From: JADLGH01 sp964586675
GTDB taxonomy: Bacteria; Desulfobacterota_D; UBA1144; Nemesobacterales; UBA2774
Assembly (NCBI GenBank): GCA_964586675.1
Contig: CAZPHQ010000001.1
Coordinates: forward strand, 62,001-126,000
DNA length: 64,000 nt
Direction of reading: 5' to 3'
A program made the position numbers and the translations under genes. Below, one piece after another: positions 35,839-44,570 of this stretch (its first letter is position 1; each line of letters opens with the position of its first letter). The notes beneath the pieces are model-generated. The model saw only the letters and a program-made list of their open reading frames with translations. It made no database searches and was not told the DNA's origin.

Positions 35839-36309
35839 TTACCGCTCCCCCGTTTCGGGACAGGGGCTTTCATCCAGGTCGAACCATATGCTCCGGTGGT
35901 TGCCGTCGCCGTTACCCGTCAGAAAAAATAAAATGTAGTGTATCTCCTCGTGCCTTAAGGCCATCAGGAAGGTATCGGGATCGAGCCCGTTCTGAAACGC
36001 TATTTCGTCCCTCGACTGGCAGGCGACGAGTGTCGCGGGGTCGGCGTCGCCGCATGTGAGATTGTTCCTTATTGTAATCTCGCTCACGATCGGAACCCCG
36101 GTCGCGTCGAGGTCCGGTATATCCTGTCTCGACTTGCTCTCGGTCTCCATGCACTCGGCCTGATCGATCCAGACAGCCGTCTCCTCCTCGGTGAGCGGCC
36201 TTCGCTCGACAACCTCTCCCCCGATGGGGTCCGAGTCCGAATCCCCGATTTCTACACAGCCCGCGAAAAACACCGGCACGAACAAAACCGACACCAATAG
36301 ATATCTCAC
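35839..36309 (-). CDS. Putative metalloprotease-like lipoprotein (HExxH)
   Basis: A 156-residue exported lipoprotein (lipobox FAGC, Cys18). The C-terminal half has LRHEEIHYILFFLTGNGDGN followed by H, i.e. HEEIH (H120, E121, H124) with a possible third ligand H138, the layout of small zinc peptidases or minigluzincins. The N-terminal half is Asp/Glu/Thr-rich with a Cys pair (C86, C97) likely bridged. No named family is recognised; zinc binding is inferred from the motif only. Confidence 0.7.
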   Translation of the reverse strand: MRYLLVSVLFVPVFFAGCVEIGDSDSDPIGGEVVERRPLTEEETAVWIDQAECMETESKSRQDIPDLDATGVPIVSEITIRNNLTCGDADPATLVACQSRDEIAFQNGLDPDTFLMALRHEEIHYILFFLTGNGDGNHRSIWFDLDESPCPETGER

Positions 36310-36638
36310 GATCCGACCTCCGGAAGTGTTTAAAAAAGCATGTATGACAACACCTTACGCGTTGGGCCATCGATCGGGTCTGCACGGTGCCGGCTTTCCC
36401 ATATCCCTCCCCCTCAATATACTTTACCCGGTTTAAATCCCCCGGATAGAACCCCGTGAACGATTGTAAAAAAGCATGCTATAGCACCCTTTTTCCCTCT
36501 CCACGGCAGGATCTGTCCAGACACTTCGGACATTTTATAATCCCCATTGACGGCGATTATGGCCTGCAGCATAATCTCGGAAATGACGGGCCTCCGGGCA
36601 GGCGGCGCATCATAAAACCCGACTTAAAGGAAAAGCAG
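36310..36638. other. Divergent intergenic region, little recognised
   Basis: A 329-bp gap between two divergent exported-protein genes. It holds a 12-bp direct repeat, TAAAAAAGCATG, at 36331-36342 and 36467-36478. The upstream frame from 36456 is open but reads as non-protein before the Met at 36639. No clear promoter was seen. Confidence 0.4.
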
Positions 36639-37172
36639 ATGAAGCTTGATATAATGAATACTGGATTTATCTTTTCGGCCTTATCGTGTTTAGCGCTGGC
36701 TGCGATTTTAAGCACAGCTGCCATGTTTTCCACGGCCGCGAACGCCGCGGGAGGCACAGCCAAGGGCCAGATACAGTACAAGGACAAAACCGTAGAGCTG
36801 AAATACGCATATGTCATCACCGGGCCCGACATGTTCGACCCCGACCAGACCGAGACAACGATAATACTCTCGCCGACCGACATCTCCAGCCAGATAGCCT
36901 CGTGCGACAATCAAAGCTGCGCGGGCGGGCTCACAGAAGGCATGACGCTTTCGACCGAAGACTTCGGCGGCACCGTCAGGGTCGTATACTGGGTCGTCAC
37001 GAACGACGGCATGAAGCAGTACTCCGGCAACACAGACACCTCCGCGCTTACCCTGACGACGGACACACCCGAGAAAAAGGCCGGCAAGATGTCCGTCGAC
37101 GCCTCCGCGGCGGAAGGGCCGAAGATAACGGTCGAGTTCGACGCGCCGCTCACGAAGGCGTTCAAGGAATAG
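36639..37172 (+). CDS. Exported protein of unknown function, 177 aa
   Basis: Signal peptide (residues 1-37, cleavage near ANAAGG), then a beta-rich domain: GQIQYKDKTVELKYAYVITG, TTIILSPTDISSQIASCD, TEDFGGTVRVVYWVV. One close Cys pair (CDNQSC) may form a disulfide. The start at ATG 36639 is set by the signal peptide and AAGGA 8 nt upstream. No family recognised. Confidence 0.7.
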   Translation: MKLDIMNTGFIFSALSCLALAAILSTAAMFSTAANAAGGTAKGQIQYKDKTVELKYAYVITGPDMFDPDQTETTIILSPTDISSQIASCDNQSCAGGLTEGMTLSTEDFGGTVRVVYWVVTNDGMKQYSGNTDTSALTLTTDTPEKKAGKMSVDASAAEGPKITVEFDAPLTKAFKE

Positions 37173-37336
37173 CCCCGGCCTTTCAGGGCCTAAGCGCCGG
37201 ATAAAGCGGTCCAGGGCCTCGCTGAACCCGAAATTCTCAAGATAGCCGGGATATTAAAGACCCCGGCGAAGTAGGGTAAATAAAAAAATAGCTTAGAAAC
37301 TGCGTTACAATCATGTAATTTAGAATTGTAAAACCA

Positions 37337-37357
37337 TACGCCCTGATTGAGGGCGTA
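37337..37357 (+). promoter_or_regulatory. Perfect hairpin in leader of exported Cys protein
   Basis: TACGCCCT, loop GATTG, AGGGCGTA, ending 23 nt before ATG 37381 and 9 nt before its ribosome site. It may stabilise the leader or act as an operator. No match to a known riboswitch. Confidence 0.45.
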
Positions 37358-37380
37358 ACGAAGACGAGGGAGGATTGCCC

Positions 37381-38166
37381 ATGAACCGCACGAATGGAGA
37401 GACTAAAGGGATCTTGATTCCGGCGCTTTTACTTCTGGCAGTATCGATTCTGCCGCGTGGGGCCGCGTTCAGCGAGCCCGCAAATGCGGACACTTTCGAC
37501 AACCGCGAAAAGATATATTTAAAGGATATAACGCCGATACTCTACGAGCTTTCCGAGGTAGGAAAATCGGTGAGCGCGAACGCCGTCAGCCTCGTTCACG
37601 GAACCCCCGACAGGTGCTCCTACGAATTCGGATACTACCAGGGTATAGTCGAATCGCTTAAGACGAGGCTCACGACGATCCCGCCGCCCCCGAGGATGGG
37701 CGAGGTTCACGCGACCGCGCTCCAGGCCATAGGGGATTATTCAAACGGCCTCGATCAGTACGCGGCGGCCTGCATCGAGACGGACAACAACATAAAATCC
37801 GAATACGCGGAGCGCGCCTGGCAGAACCTCGTTTCGGCCGACAACAAGATAAGGCAGGTGAACAGCCTGATAACCACTCCGTCTGCCGCCGCGGCACCGG
37901 CGCCGGCCGCAGTAAAGGAAACCTCCGCCCAGAAGATACAGCGCATGTGCACAGCCAGCTGGCCGACCGACGAGCGCATGCAGGAATACTGCGTCAAGAA
38001 CCAGACTGAATCCCTCGCAACGCTGAACCAGATGCTCCAGCAGTATCCCGCAGGCTCTCCCGAGAGGAAGGTCATTCAAAGCTGCAGCGCCGTATGGAAA
38101 AAGGGCGAGATTTACGATTACCGCATGACTGTATTCTGCGTCAACAACCAGCTCGGCACGAACTGA
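37381..38166 (+). CDS. Exported two-domain Cys protein (intact paralogue)
   Basis: Signal peptide to about residue 38, N-terminal domain (REKIYLKDITPILYELSEVG to about 165), a short Ala/Pro linker, and a C-terminal Cys domain (MCTASWPTDERMQEYCVKNQ to VFCVNNQ). Both domains match the larger frameshifted gene at 29284-30874 in order and spacing, so this is a two-member family here. The N-terminal domain is helical with one Cys pair (C80 region RCSYEF and AACIETD). Function unknown. ATG 37381 has GGGAGGA 8 nt upstream, better than the in-frame TTG at 37375. Confidence 0.78.
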   Translation: MNRTNGETKGILIPALLLLAVSILPRGAAFSEPANADTFDNREKIYLKDITPILYELSEVGKSVSANAVSLVHGTPDRCSYEFGYYQGIVESLKTRLTTIPPPPRMGEVHATALQAIGDYSNGLDQYAAACIETDNNIKSEYAERAWQNLVSADNKIRQVNSLITTPSAAAAPAPAAVKETSAQKIQRMCTASWPTDERMQEYCVKNQTESLATLNQMLQQYPAGSPERKVIQSCSAVWKKGEIYDYRMTVFCVNNQLGTN

Positions 38167-38191
38167 CGATTCGGCTTAAGAGGAAAACACC

Positions 38192-38551
38192 ATGCTAGAG
38201 ATAATCCCCTTTGAAGAGGAAAACATTATAGGTTTCCGCCTCAGAGGGAAAATTGAAGACAGCGAATTCGACGAGACGATCCGTATTATTGAAGAGAAGC
38301 TGAAGCTCCACAAAAAGCTCCGGGTCTACGCCGAGATAGAAGAATTCAAGGGGATGTCCGTCAACACCTTCATGAAGGACATCCACTACAGCCTTAGATA
38401 CTGGCGGAACTTCGACAAGGAGGCCGTCGTCTCGGACAAGGGCTGGCTCAAAACGTGGGTCGAGATCGCCGGGAGCATAGTCCCCGGCATCGAAGTCCGG
38501 CACTTCACCTCGGGCGAAAAAGAAGAGGCGAAAGCGTGGATAAGGGAATAG
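38192..38551 (+). CDS. SpoIIAA-like/STAS-SEC14 domain protein
   Basis: A 119-residue cytoplasmic protein of the SpoIIAA-like family, with MLEIIPFEEENIIGFRLRGK at the start, KLRVYAEIEEFKGMS in the middle and KGWLKTWVEIAGSIVPGIEV before the end. These lone domains resemble CRAL-TRIO/STAS folds and are not phosphorylated like true anti-sigma antagonists. Function unknown. It lies 25 bp after the Cys protein gene. Confidence 0.8.
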   Translation: MLEIIPFEEENIIGFRLRGKIEDSEFDETIRIIEEKLKLHKKLRVYAEIEEFKGMSVNTFMKDIHYSLRYWRNFDKEAVVSDKGWLKTWVEIAGSIVPGIEVRHFTSGEKEEAKAWIRE

Positions 38552-38592
38552 CTTATTCCGGCCCAATGCCAGGGGCGAGCCTCCACATTCCC

Positions 38593-39105
38593 ATGAAAAA
38601 GAACGGCTTCGTATACAGACCTGCCCGCCCCGGCGAGGAAGCGGCCGTCTCCAACCTCGTAGCCCGCTCGTTCAACGAGTTCATTGCCCCGGATTTTCTA
38701 GAAGAAGGAATAGAGGAATTCTTCAGATACGCGAATCCCCGCTCCCTCGCGAAGCGCTCGGATGGCGCTCACTTCATCCTCGTCGCGGAAGCCGAAGGCG
38801 AAATAGCGGGCATGGTCGAGGTCAGGGAAATGAGTCACATCTCCATGCTCTTCGTCGATAAGGCCCATCACCGAAAAGGCATCGGCAGGGAGCTTCTGAA
38901 ACTCGCGCTCGAACGTATAAAGTCAGAGAACTCGGCTCCTGAAGAGATCACGGTAAACTCATCCCGCTTCGCCGTCCCGTTCTACGAAAGCATCGGCTTC
39001 GTCAAAACTTGCGAGGAGAAAATCATATACGGCGTCGTTCACGCTCCCATGGCGCTCACCCTGACCGAGGGTACAATATTACGACGTGAAAACCCCGCCT
39101 GGTAA
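38593..39105 (+). CDS. GNAT-family N-acetyltransferase
   Basis: A 170-residue acetyltransferase. Acetyl-CoA motif A is ISMLFVDKAHHRKGIGRELL (V-x-x-x-x-R/K-x-G-I-G), followed by NSSRFAVPFYESIGF, the motif B region. The substrate is unknown. ATG 38593 is chosen as the first Met of the conserved domain; ATG 38566 is possible. Its end overlaps the next gene by 20 bp. Confidence 0.82.
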   Translation: MKKNGFVYRPARPGEEAAVSNLVARSFNEFIAPDFLEEGIEEFFRYANPRSLAKRSDGAHFILVAEAEGEIAGMVEVREMSHISMLFVDKAHHRKGIGRELLKLALERIKSENSAPEEITVNSSRFAVPFYESIGFVKTCEEKIIYGVVHAPMALTLTEGTILRRENPAW

Positions 39106-39808
39106 AAAATCCACGATAGAAGAAATAAGGGCCCGCTTCGACGCCGACGTCGAAAGGTTCTCGAACCTCGAAACCGGCCAGCAGGCCGTCATCGACGCCC
39201 CGCTCATGCTGGAGCTCATATCGCAGGCCGCGGTGCGCATAAAGCCAGACGCCGGGAACCTCCTCGACATCGGCTCCGGCGCTGGGAACAACACGATCTC
39301 CATTCTCCGCCTTCTGCCCGGCCTGAATTGCGACCTCGTCGACCTCAGCCTCCCGATGCTCGAGCGCGCCCGCGAGAGGCTGTCCCGCGAAAACGCCGGC
39401 GAGGTGAGGATCTTTCACGGGGATTTCAGGAACGCCGCCCTCCCTACGTTACGATATGACATCGTGATCGCCGCCGCAGTGCTACATCATCTCCGGGAAG
39501 ACGCCGACTGGGAGAGCTGTTTCCGGAAGATTTACGACCTCATGAAACCCGGCGGCGTATTCCTTGTCAGCGACATGGTCTGGAGCGGCAGCCCCGCCCT
39601 TCACAACCTCGAATGGGAGCGTTACGGAACCTACCTCGAAGCCCTTGGTGGAGCGGGCTACCCTGAAAAAGTCTTCGCCTACATTGAGAAGGAAGACTCC
39701 CCGAGGAGCGTCTCCTATCAGCTCGACCTCATGAAAAAGTGCGGCTTTAAGGAAACCGACGTCCTTCACAAGAACGCCTGCTTCGCCGCGTATCTGGGAA
39801 TCAAATAG
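39086..39808 (+). CDS. Class I SAM-dependent methyltransferase
   Basis: A 240-residue Rossmann-fold methyltransferase. SAM motif I is LLDIGSGAGNNTISIL; motif II region CDLVDLSLPMLERA; motif IV YDIVIAAAVLHHL; then MKPGGVFLVSDMVW. A helical N-terminal extension precedes motif I. GTG start at 39086 inside the previous gene, pointing to coupled expression. Similar to small-molecule or tRNA wobble (CmoA-like) enzymes but not assignable. Confidence 0.82.
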   Translation: MKTPPGKKSTIEEIRARFDADVERFSNLETGQQAVIDAPLMLELISQAAVRIKPDAGNLLDIGSGAGNNTISILRLLPGLNCDLVDLSLPMLERARERLSRENAGEVRIFHGDFRNAALPTLRYDIVIAAAVLHHLREDADWESCFRKIYDLMKPGGVFLVSDMVWSGSPALHNLEWERYGTYLEALGGAGYPEKVFAYIEKEDSPRSVSYQLDLMKKCGFKETDVLHKNACFAAYLGIK

Positions 39809-39980
39809 CCAGGTCGGCCGGATTCACGAGCCTGGATTTTGGGATCGGGACGCCTGTTCATCGCGGCGGTCTCTACACAAGTCGTAATGCCTATTGATTA
39901 CTCCAGAATTTGCATCATAATTGGGATGATATATTTCGAGTACTAAGCAAGGAAGCCCTTTCTCGGTCTCCAGAAATTAG

Positions 39981-41246
39981 ATGAATAACAGGAAAATACT
40001 TGCCCTGATCCATATCTGCATACTGCTTTTAGCTGGCGGAAATGTACGGGCGGAAGAGAATACCGATCTAACCTTCGGCATGTCCGCGGCCTTCAGCGGG
40101 CCCGCGAAAGAGCTCGGCATCAATATGAGAAAGGGCATCGAAGCCTATTTCAAAAGGATCAACGCCGGGGGAGGAATAAAGGGCAGAAACCTGAGGCTGA
40201 TATCCGTCGACGACGGCTACGAGCCGGAGCACGCGGCGAGCAACGTGTACAAATTAATAAACCGGGAAGGGGTCACGGCGTTTATCGGAAACGTCGGCAC
40301 CCCGACCGCGAAAACGGCGATGCCGATAAGCGTCGAGTACGGAGTCTTGTATTTCGCCCCTTTCACCGGCTCATCCATTCTGAGGCCGTATCAAAACAGG
40401 GACTTTCTCATCAGGAACAGGAATAACTCGCAGTATCTCATCAGCAAGTACGTAATAAACTACAGGGCAAGCTATGCCCAGGAAACGGAGCAGATTATCG
40501 AGAACCTTCTCGGCAGCGGGATCAAGCCCTACGAGATAGCCATATTCACTCAGGACGACGATTACGGCCTCGACGGCTACAGGGGCGCCGTTGATGCCCT
40601 CGAAAAAAGAGGCTACAGCCACTCGGCCGGGATACCCTACGGCACCTACCAGCGAAACACGCTGAACGTCGAAAACGGGCTTCTCGAAATTCTGAATTCA
40701 CGGAGGCAGATAAGAGCGGTCATAGTCGTCGGCTCCTACAAGCCCGCCGCCAAATTCATAAGATTCGCCCAAAAGCTCATACCCAACGCCGTTTTCATGA
40801 ATGTGTCATTTGTCGGGTGCACCAACCTGGCCGAATCGCTCGAAGGCGTCGAGGCGGAAGTCTACGTAACGCAGGTGTTGCCTCACTATAATTCCGACCT
40901 CGAGCTCGTCGATGAATATAACGAAGACCTTCGAAAATATTTCCCGGGCACCGCTCCCGGTTTCGTTTCGCTCGAGGGGTATATCGCGGCTTACATCTTC
41001 GTCCAGGGCCTCAAGAATGCGAAAGGCGATTATTCGTCCGACGGAATTATAGCGGGTATAGAGGGCCTGGATTTCAGCAAGCTCGGCCTCGGGATCGATC
41101 AGCCCCTCGGCGAATTCGACCACCAGATCAGCGATAAGGTATGGCTTACGAAGATCGACAAAGGCTCGTGCGAAGAAGTGAGCTGGAAGGAATTCAGACA
41201 GGCAGTACAGAAAAGCAGCGGCGGGCGGAATAACCTCACGAGATGA
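39981..41246 (+). CDS. Periplasmic amino-acid-type binding protein (Peripla_BP_6)
   Basis: A 421-residue type I periplasmic binding protein of the LivJ/LivK kind: signal peptide to about residue 24, then LTFGMSAAFSGPAKELGINM, RINAGGGIKGRNLRLISVDD, TAFIGNVGTPTAKTAMPI and a C-terminal lobe. No ABC permease or ATPase gene is near, so it does not look like a transporter subunit. Its stop overlaps the start of the channel-like gene by 4 bp (ATGA), implying that the two proteins work together; such binding proteins next to prokaryotic ligand-gated channels have been noted before. Ligand probably an amino acid or similar, by family only. Confidence 0.88.
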   Translation: MNNRKILALIHICILLLAGGNVRAEENTDLTFGMSAAFSGPAKELGINMRKGIEAYFKRINAGGGIKGRNLRLISVDDGYEPEHAASNVYKLINREGVTAFIGNVGTPTAKTAMPISVEYGVLYFAPFTGSSILRPYQNRDFLIRNRNNSQYLISKYVINYRASYAQETEQIIENLLGSGIKPYEIAIFTQDDDYGLDGYRGAVDALEKRGYSHSAGIPYGTYQRNTLNVENGLLEILNSRRQIRAVIVVGSYKPAAKFIRFAQKLIPNAVFMNVSFVGCTNLAESLEGVEAEVYVTQVLPHYNSDLELVDEYNEDLRKYFPGTAPGFVSLEGYIAAYIFVQGLKNAKGDYSSDGIIAGIEGLDFSKLGLGIDQPLGEFDHQISDKVWLTKIDKGSCEEVSWKEFRQAVQKSSGGRNNLTR

Positions 41247-43288
41247 AATTCACCTACAGACCCTCGAAAGGCTTCGTTATATCCATACTGATAATCCTGT
41301 TCATCGTATTTCTGAGCTTCGTCCTGGATCTATACTTCTACGAACGCCAGAGCTCGAGGCGGATCGAGCAGGAAGGCAAGCTCGTAACGAAAGAGCTGAC
41401 CCTTAACGTCGAAACCTTCCTCAGGGAAATAGAGGGCGTCGCCGACAGGGCGGCAGAACAGATTTCTTCCGGCTCCAAGGACGATATTGTCTCGGAGCTG
41501 GATAGAATCCTCAAATTCGAGCACGCAATATCCAATATCGGAGTTCTTTTCGTGCCCCACTCCTACGACGAAAGTTTGAGGCTGTACTCGCCGTATATAT
41601 TGAAAGAAGGGAACGATACCGAGATACTAAGCTTCGATTCTTACTACGACTACACTACTGCGGCGGTGCCGTGGTTCGGGGAATCCATAAAACTCGAGAA
41701 GAGCTGGACGAAGCCTTTTTACGACGAAATAAGCCGTGAACAATTCGTATATTTCACCAGAAGGTTCACAATGGGAGGCGGGAAAAACGCCGAGCCTTCC
41801 GGGATACTTTTCATCGGAGCCCCGCTCAAGGATTTAAAGAATAAATTATCGTCCCTCAATCTCGAGCATCCCGGACAGCCGTATATCGTCACGGTCGACG
41901 GGCTCGAGATCACCCAGTCGCCCCATAGCCGCGGCGGAGTGCAAGCGATAGGCCCCGGTGCGGATAATGCGGATAATAGAGAGCCCGGACTCCTTAAAGT
42001 ATCCGACCCAAATACCGGCGAGACCATATACCGGTTCGTCTCGCCCCTCGAATCCAGCGACTGGATAGTCGTCTTCGAGATAGTGGAAAACGAATTCCTC
42101 GAGAATTATTCGCTCTACAGGAAGATACTGATCGGCATCGTCGTCTCCCTGGCCGCGCTCGTAACAGCCCTGGCTCTCTATAACCTGAAACCGCTTACCT
42201 CGAACTATCGGTCCGGCTACCTCTTCTGGTTTTTCATGGCCCTTTTCTTCCTTTACATGCTCGTCTCCATATACATATGCTGGATCGGGCTCGAGTATCA
42301 GGACAAGTCTGAAAAAGAGCTGAACGCCATAATCAATAAATCGCTCCTCGAAGACTTCAAGCTGAAATACATCAAATATTCCCTTGAGCAGAGAGAGGAT
42401 CCCCCGGTATTCATACCCACGGGAATATTCGTGGAATCCATAACTTCCCAATCGTCGAACAGAGTCAACGCAAAGGGGATAATCTGGCAGAAATACTATA
42501 AGGGCGTACACGACGACATAGCGCGCGGCATCTCGATCCCGAATGCGGTCGACGTCAACCTGTCGAAATTTCTCGAGAAAACATACGATGACTACACGCT
42601 GGTCGAATGGACGTTCAATCTGAATATAACCTCCGACTTCAACTACAGTCGGTATCCGTTCGGCAATGAAAACATGTGGCTCCAGATCAAGCAGCAGGAA
42701 TTCGATAAGAACATAGTCCTCGTGCCCGACCTCGACTCCTACAGGGTAAGCTCTACAAGGTATCTCCCCGGGCTCGACAAGAACATACAGATCAGGGACT
42801 GGGAGATTCAGAATTCATTCTTCAGCTACACCTTCAACAGCTACAATACGAACTTCGGCATCGAGAATTTTATAGGGCAATACAGCTTTCCCGAGATTTA
42901 CTTCAACATCATCATACGCCCCAACATCCTGAACGTCTTCATATCCCATTTTCTGCCGATCGGCATCGCGATATTCCTCATATTCGCGATTTTCAAAACC
43001 GCTACCGGCCACTACGTTGTGCGGCCTTACGCGACCCTCTTTCTGGCGCTGATATTCCTTCAGATAAGCCTCAGGTCCAACCTCGGCGCGAACGAAATAG
43101 TCTACATCGAGTACTACTACTTCCTGACCTACTTTATAATGGCCGGCGTCAGTCTGAATGCAGTCCTCGTCCAGAACTCCAGCTGGGAATTGGTACATTA
43201 CAAAAACAATCTCATTCCGAAACTCTTTTTCTGGCCCTTCACAGGATTAGCCATACTCATACTCAATACCCTGGTTTTCTACGATTGA
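41243..43288 (+). CDS. dCache sensor fused to a pentameric ligand-gated ion channel
   Basis: A 681-residue membrane protein. TM1 11-33; a periplasmic dCache-like domain about 35-285; TM2 about 293-315 and TM3 about 325-349; then a periplasmic beta domain 385-560 and four closing segments. This last part reads as a Cys-loop-type channel: PPVFIPTGIFVESI (strand 1), YPFGNENMWLQI (471-482, the conserved FPF/YPFD turn), FNIIIRP (554-560) leading into M1 (562-584), M2 594-612 (ATLFLALIFLQISL then RSNLGAN), M3 620-643 and M4 657-679. As in other prokaryotic members there are no Cys in the ligand domain. No kinase, HAMP or methyl-accepting domain follows, so the output would be ion flow. Coupled to the upstream binding protein. 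Confidence 0.78.
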   Translation: MKFTYRPSKGFVISILIILFIVFLSFVLDLYFYERQSSRRIEQEGKLVTKELTLNVETFLREIEGVADRAAEQISSGSKDDIVSELDRILKFEHAISNIGVLFVPHSYDESLRLYSPYILKEGNDTEILSFDSYYDYTTAAVPWFGESIKLEKSWTKPFYDEISREQFVYFTRRFTMGGGKNAEPSGILFIGAPLKDLKNKLSSLNLEHPGQPYIVTVDGLEITQSPHSRGGVQAIGPGADNADNREPGLLKVSDPNTGETIYRFVSPLESSDWIVVFEIVENEFLENYSLYRKILIGIVVSLAALVTALALYNLKPLTSNYRSGYLFWFFMALFFLYMLVSIYICWIGLEYQDKSEKELNAIINKSLLEDFKLKYIKYSLEQREDPPVFIPTGIFVESITSQSSNRVNAKGIIWQKYYKGVHDDIARGISIPNAVDVNLSKFLEKTYDDYTLVEWTFNLNITSDFNYSRYPFGNENMWLQIKQQEFDKNIVLVPDLDSYRVSSTRYLPGLDKNIQIRDWEIQNSFFSYTFNSYNTNFGIENFIGQYSFPEIYFNIIIRPNILNVFISHFLPIGIAIFLIFAIFKTATGHYVVRPYATLFLALIFLQISLRSNLGANEIVYIEYYYFLTYFIMAGVSLNAVLVQNSSWELVHYKNNLIPKLFFWPFTGLAILILNTLVFYD

Positions 43289-43405
43289 TTTCGATTCCCG
43301 CCCACATGCGGACTAAGCTTCGATAGATCGCCGCCGCTTTTCATCAAAACTCCGAAAACCGGAATGGAATTAGGCGGCTCGTGGATTATCATATTAGTGG
43401 ACGAT

Positions 43406-44539
43406 ATGCCAGCCGGAAATTTATTAAGCCGAAGAAAGATGCTCAGCATTCTCGGTATGGGAGCCCTGTCGACCGCGATTTCGGCATGCGCCCCCAAGGT
43501 CACGAAGCCGCCCGTACGCCCCTACCGGTATTTTCCCATGGTGGAGGTGTCGGAGGACAGGATCATAAGAGAGGCCGTCGGCTTAAGACCTTACAGACCC
43601 TCGGGGTTCGTCCTCCGCCGCGAGCGCGTCGGCGCGAAAGACATAATCCACAACTACGGCCACGGAGGCGGAGGCCTCACCCTCTCCTGGGGAACCTCCC
43701 ACATTGCGGTGAAAGAAGCCGCTCCCCTCGGTCACAGGGCCTGCGCCGTCCTTGGATGCGGGGCCGTCGGGCTTGCGACCGCGAGGCTCATGCAGATAGA
43801 GGGATACGCGGTCACCATATACGCGAAGGACCTCCCCCCTCATACGACGTCCAACGTCGCCGCCGGGCAGTGGTCGCCGTTCACGGTATTCGACAAGGAG
43901 ATGATAACCCCCGGCTTCTACCAGGAGTTCCTCCGCGCGGCGAGGCTCTCTTTCGGCTACTTCAAGAAGATGATAGGCAGCCGTTACGGCGTCAGGGTCG
44001 CCGACAATTTTTACTTCGGCGACTATCCCGTATCGCTTCCCGACGTCATTTACGACCTCCCCGAGATATACGGCAAGCCCGGAATGCTCGTCCCCGGCGA
44101 ATATCCTTTCGACGAACCCTCGGGCGCAATCGTTAAGACGATGCTCATCGATACCCCTATCTATCTCGACGCCCTGATGAGCGATTTCAGGCGCGGCGGC
44201 GGGAGGATTATAGTCCGTGACTTCAGGGACGTTACAGAGCTCATGTCACTGCCGGAGCCGCTCATAATGAACTGCACGGGGCTCGGATCGTATTTTTTGT
44301 TCAACGACCGCGAGCTCGAGCCCGTAAAGGGCCAGCTCATAGTGCTAAAGCCCCAGCCCGAGGTCGACTACATAACCCTCGTCAGGAACGGAGGCCTCTA
44401 CATGATGCCCCGCTCCGACGGTATAATGCTCGGCGGCTCTCATCAATACGGCGACTGGGACCTCTCCCCCGACCCATTCGTAACCGAGCACATTCTAAAA
44501 GGCCAGTCGAGGTTCTGGAGCGGCCTGCCTGTTGCATAA
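43406..44539 (+). CDS. FAD-dependent oxidoreductase, D-amino-acid-oxidase-like lipoprotein with Tat signal
   Basis: A 377-residue DAO-family flavoprotein. The N-terminus SRRKMLSILGMG followed by ISAC is a twin-arginine signal with lipobox, so the folded flavoenzyme is placed in the periplasm on a lipid anchor. The FAD motif is AVLGCGAVGLATARLMQIEG; NVAAGQWSPF and the C-terminal PRSDGIMLGGSHQYGDWD are DAO-like. It probably oxidises D-amino acids or related amines. It follows the channel gene by 117 bp on the same strand. ATG 43406 is preferred; an upstream ATG at 43364 would put 14 odd residues before the signal. Confidence 0.82.
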   Translation: MPAGNLLSRRKMLSILGMGALSTAISACAPKVTKPPVRPYRYFPMVEVSEDRIIREAVGLRPYRPSGFVLRRERVGAKDIIHNYGHGGGGLTLSWGTSHIAVKEAAPLGHRACAVLGCGAVGLATARLMQIEGYAVTIYAKDLPPHTTSNVAAGQWSPFTVFDKEMITPGFYQEFLRAARLSFGYFKKMIGSRYGVRVADNFYFGDYPVSLPDVIYDLPEIYGKPGMLVPGEYPFDEPSGAIVKTMLIDTPIYLDALMSDFRRGGGRIIVRDFRDVTELMSLPEPLIMNCTGLGSYFLFNDRELEPVKGQLIVLKPQPEVDYITLVRNGGLYMMPRSDGIMLGGSHQYGDWDLSPDPFVTEHILKGQSRFWSGLPVA

Positions 44540-44570
44540 AGCTGCCTTCCGTTTAATGTAGAATATAGCC

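Noticed and set aside
39981..41246. Binding protein as part of an ABC amino-acid importer
   Set aside because: No permease or ATPase genes on either side; coupled instead to the channel-like gene.
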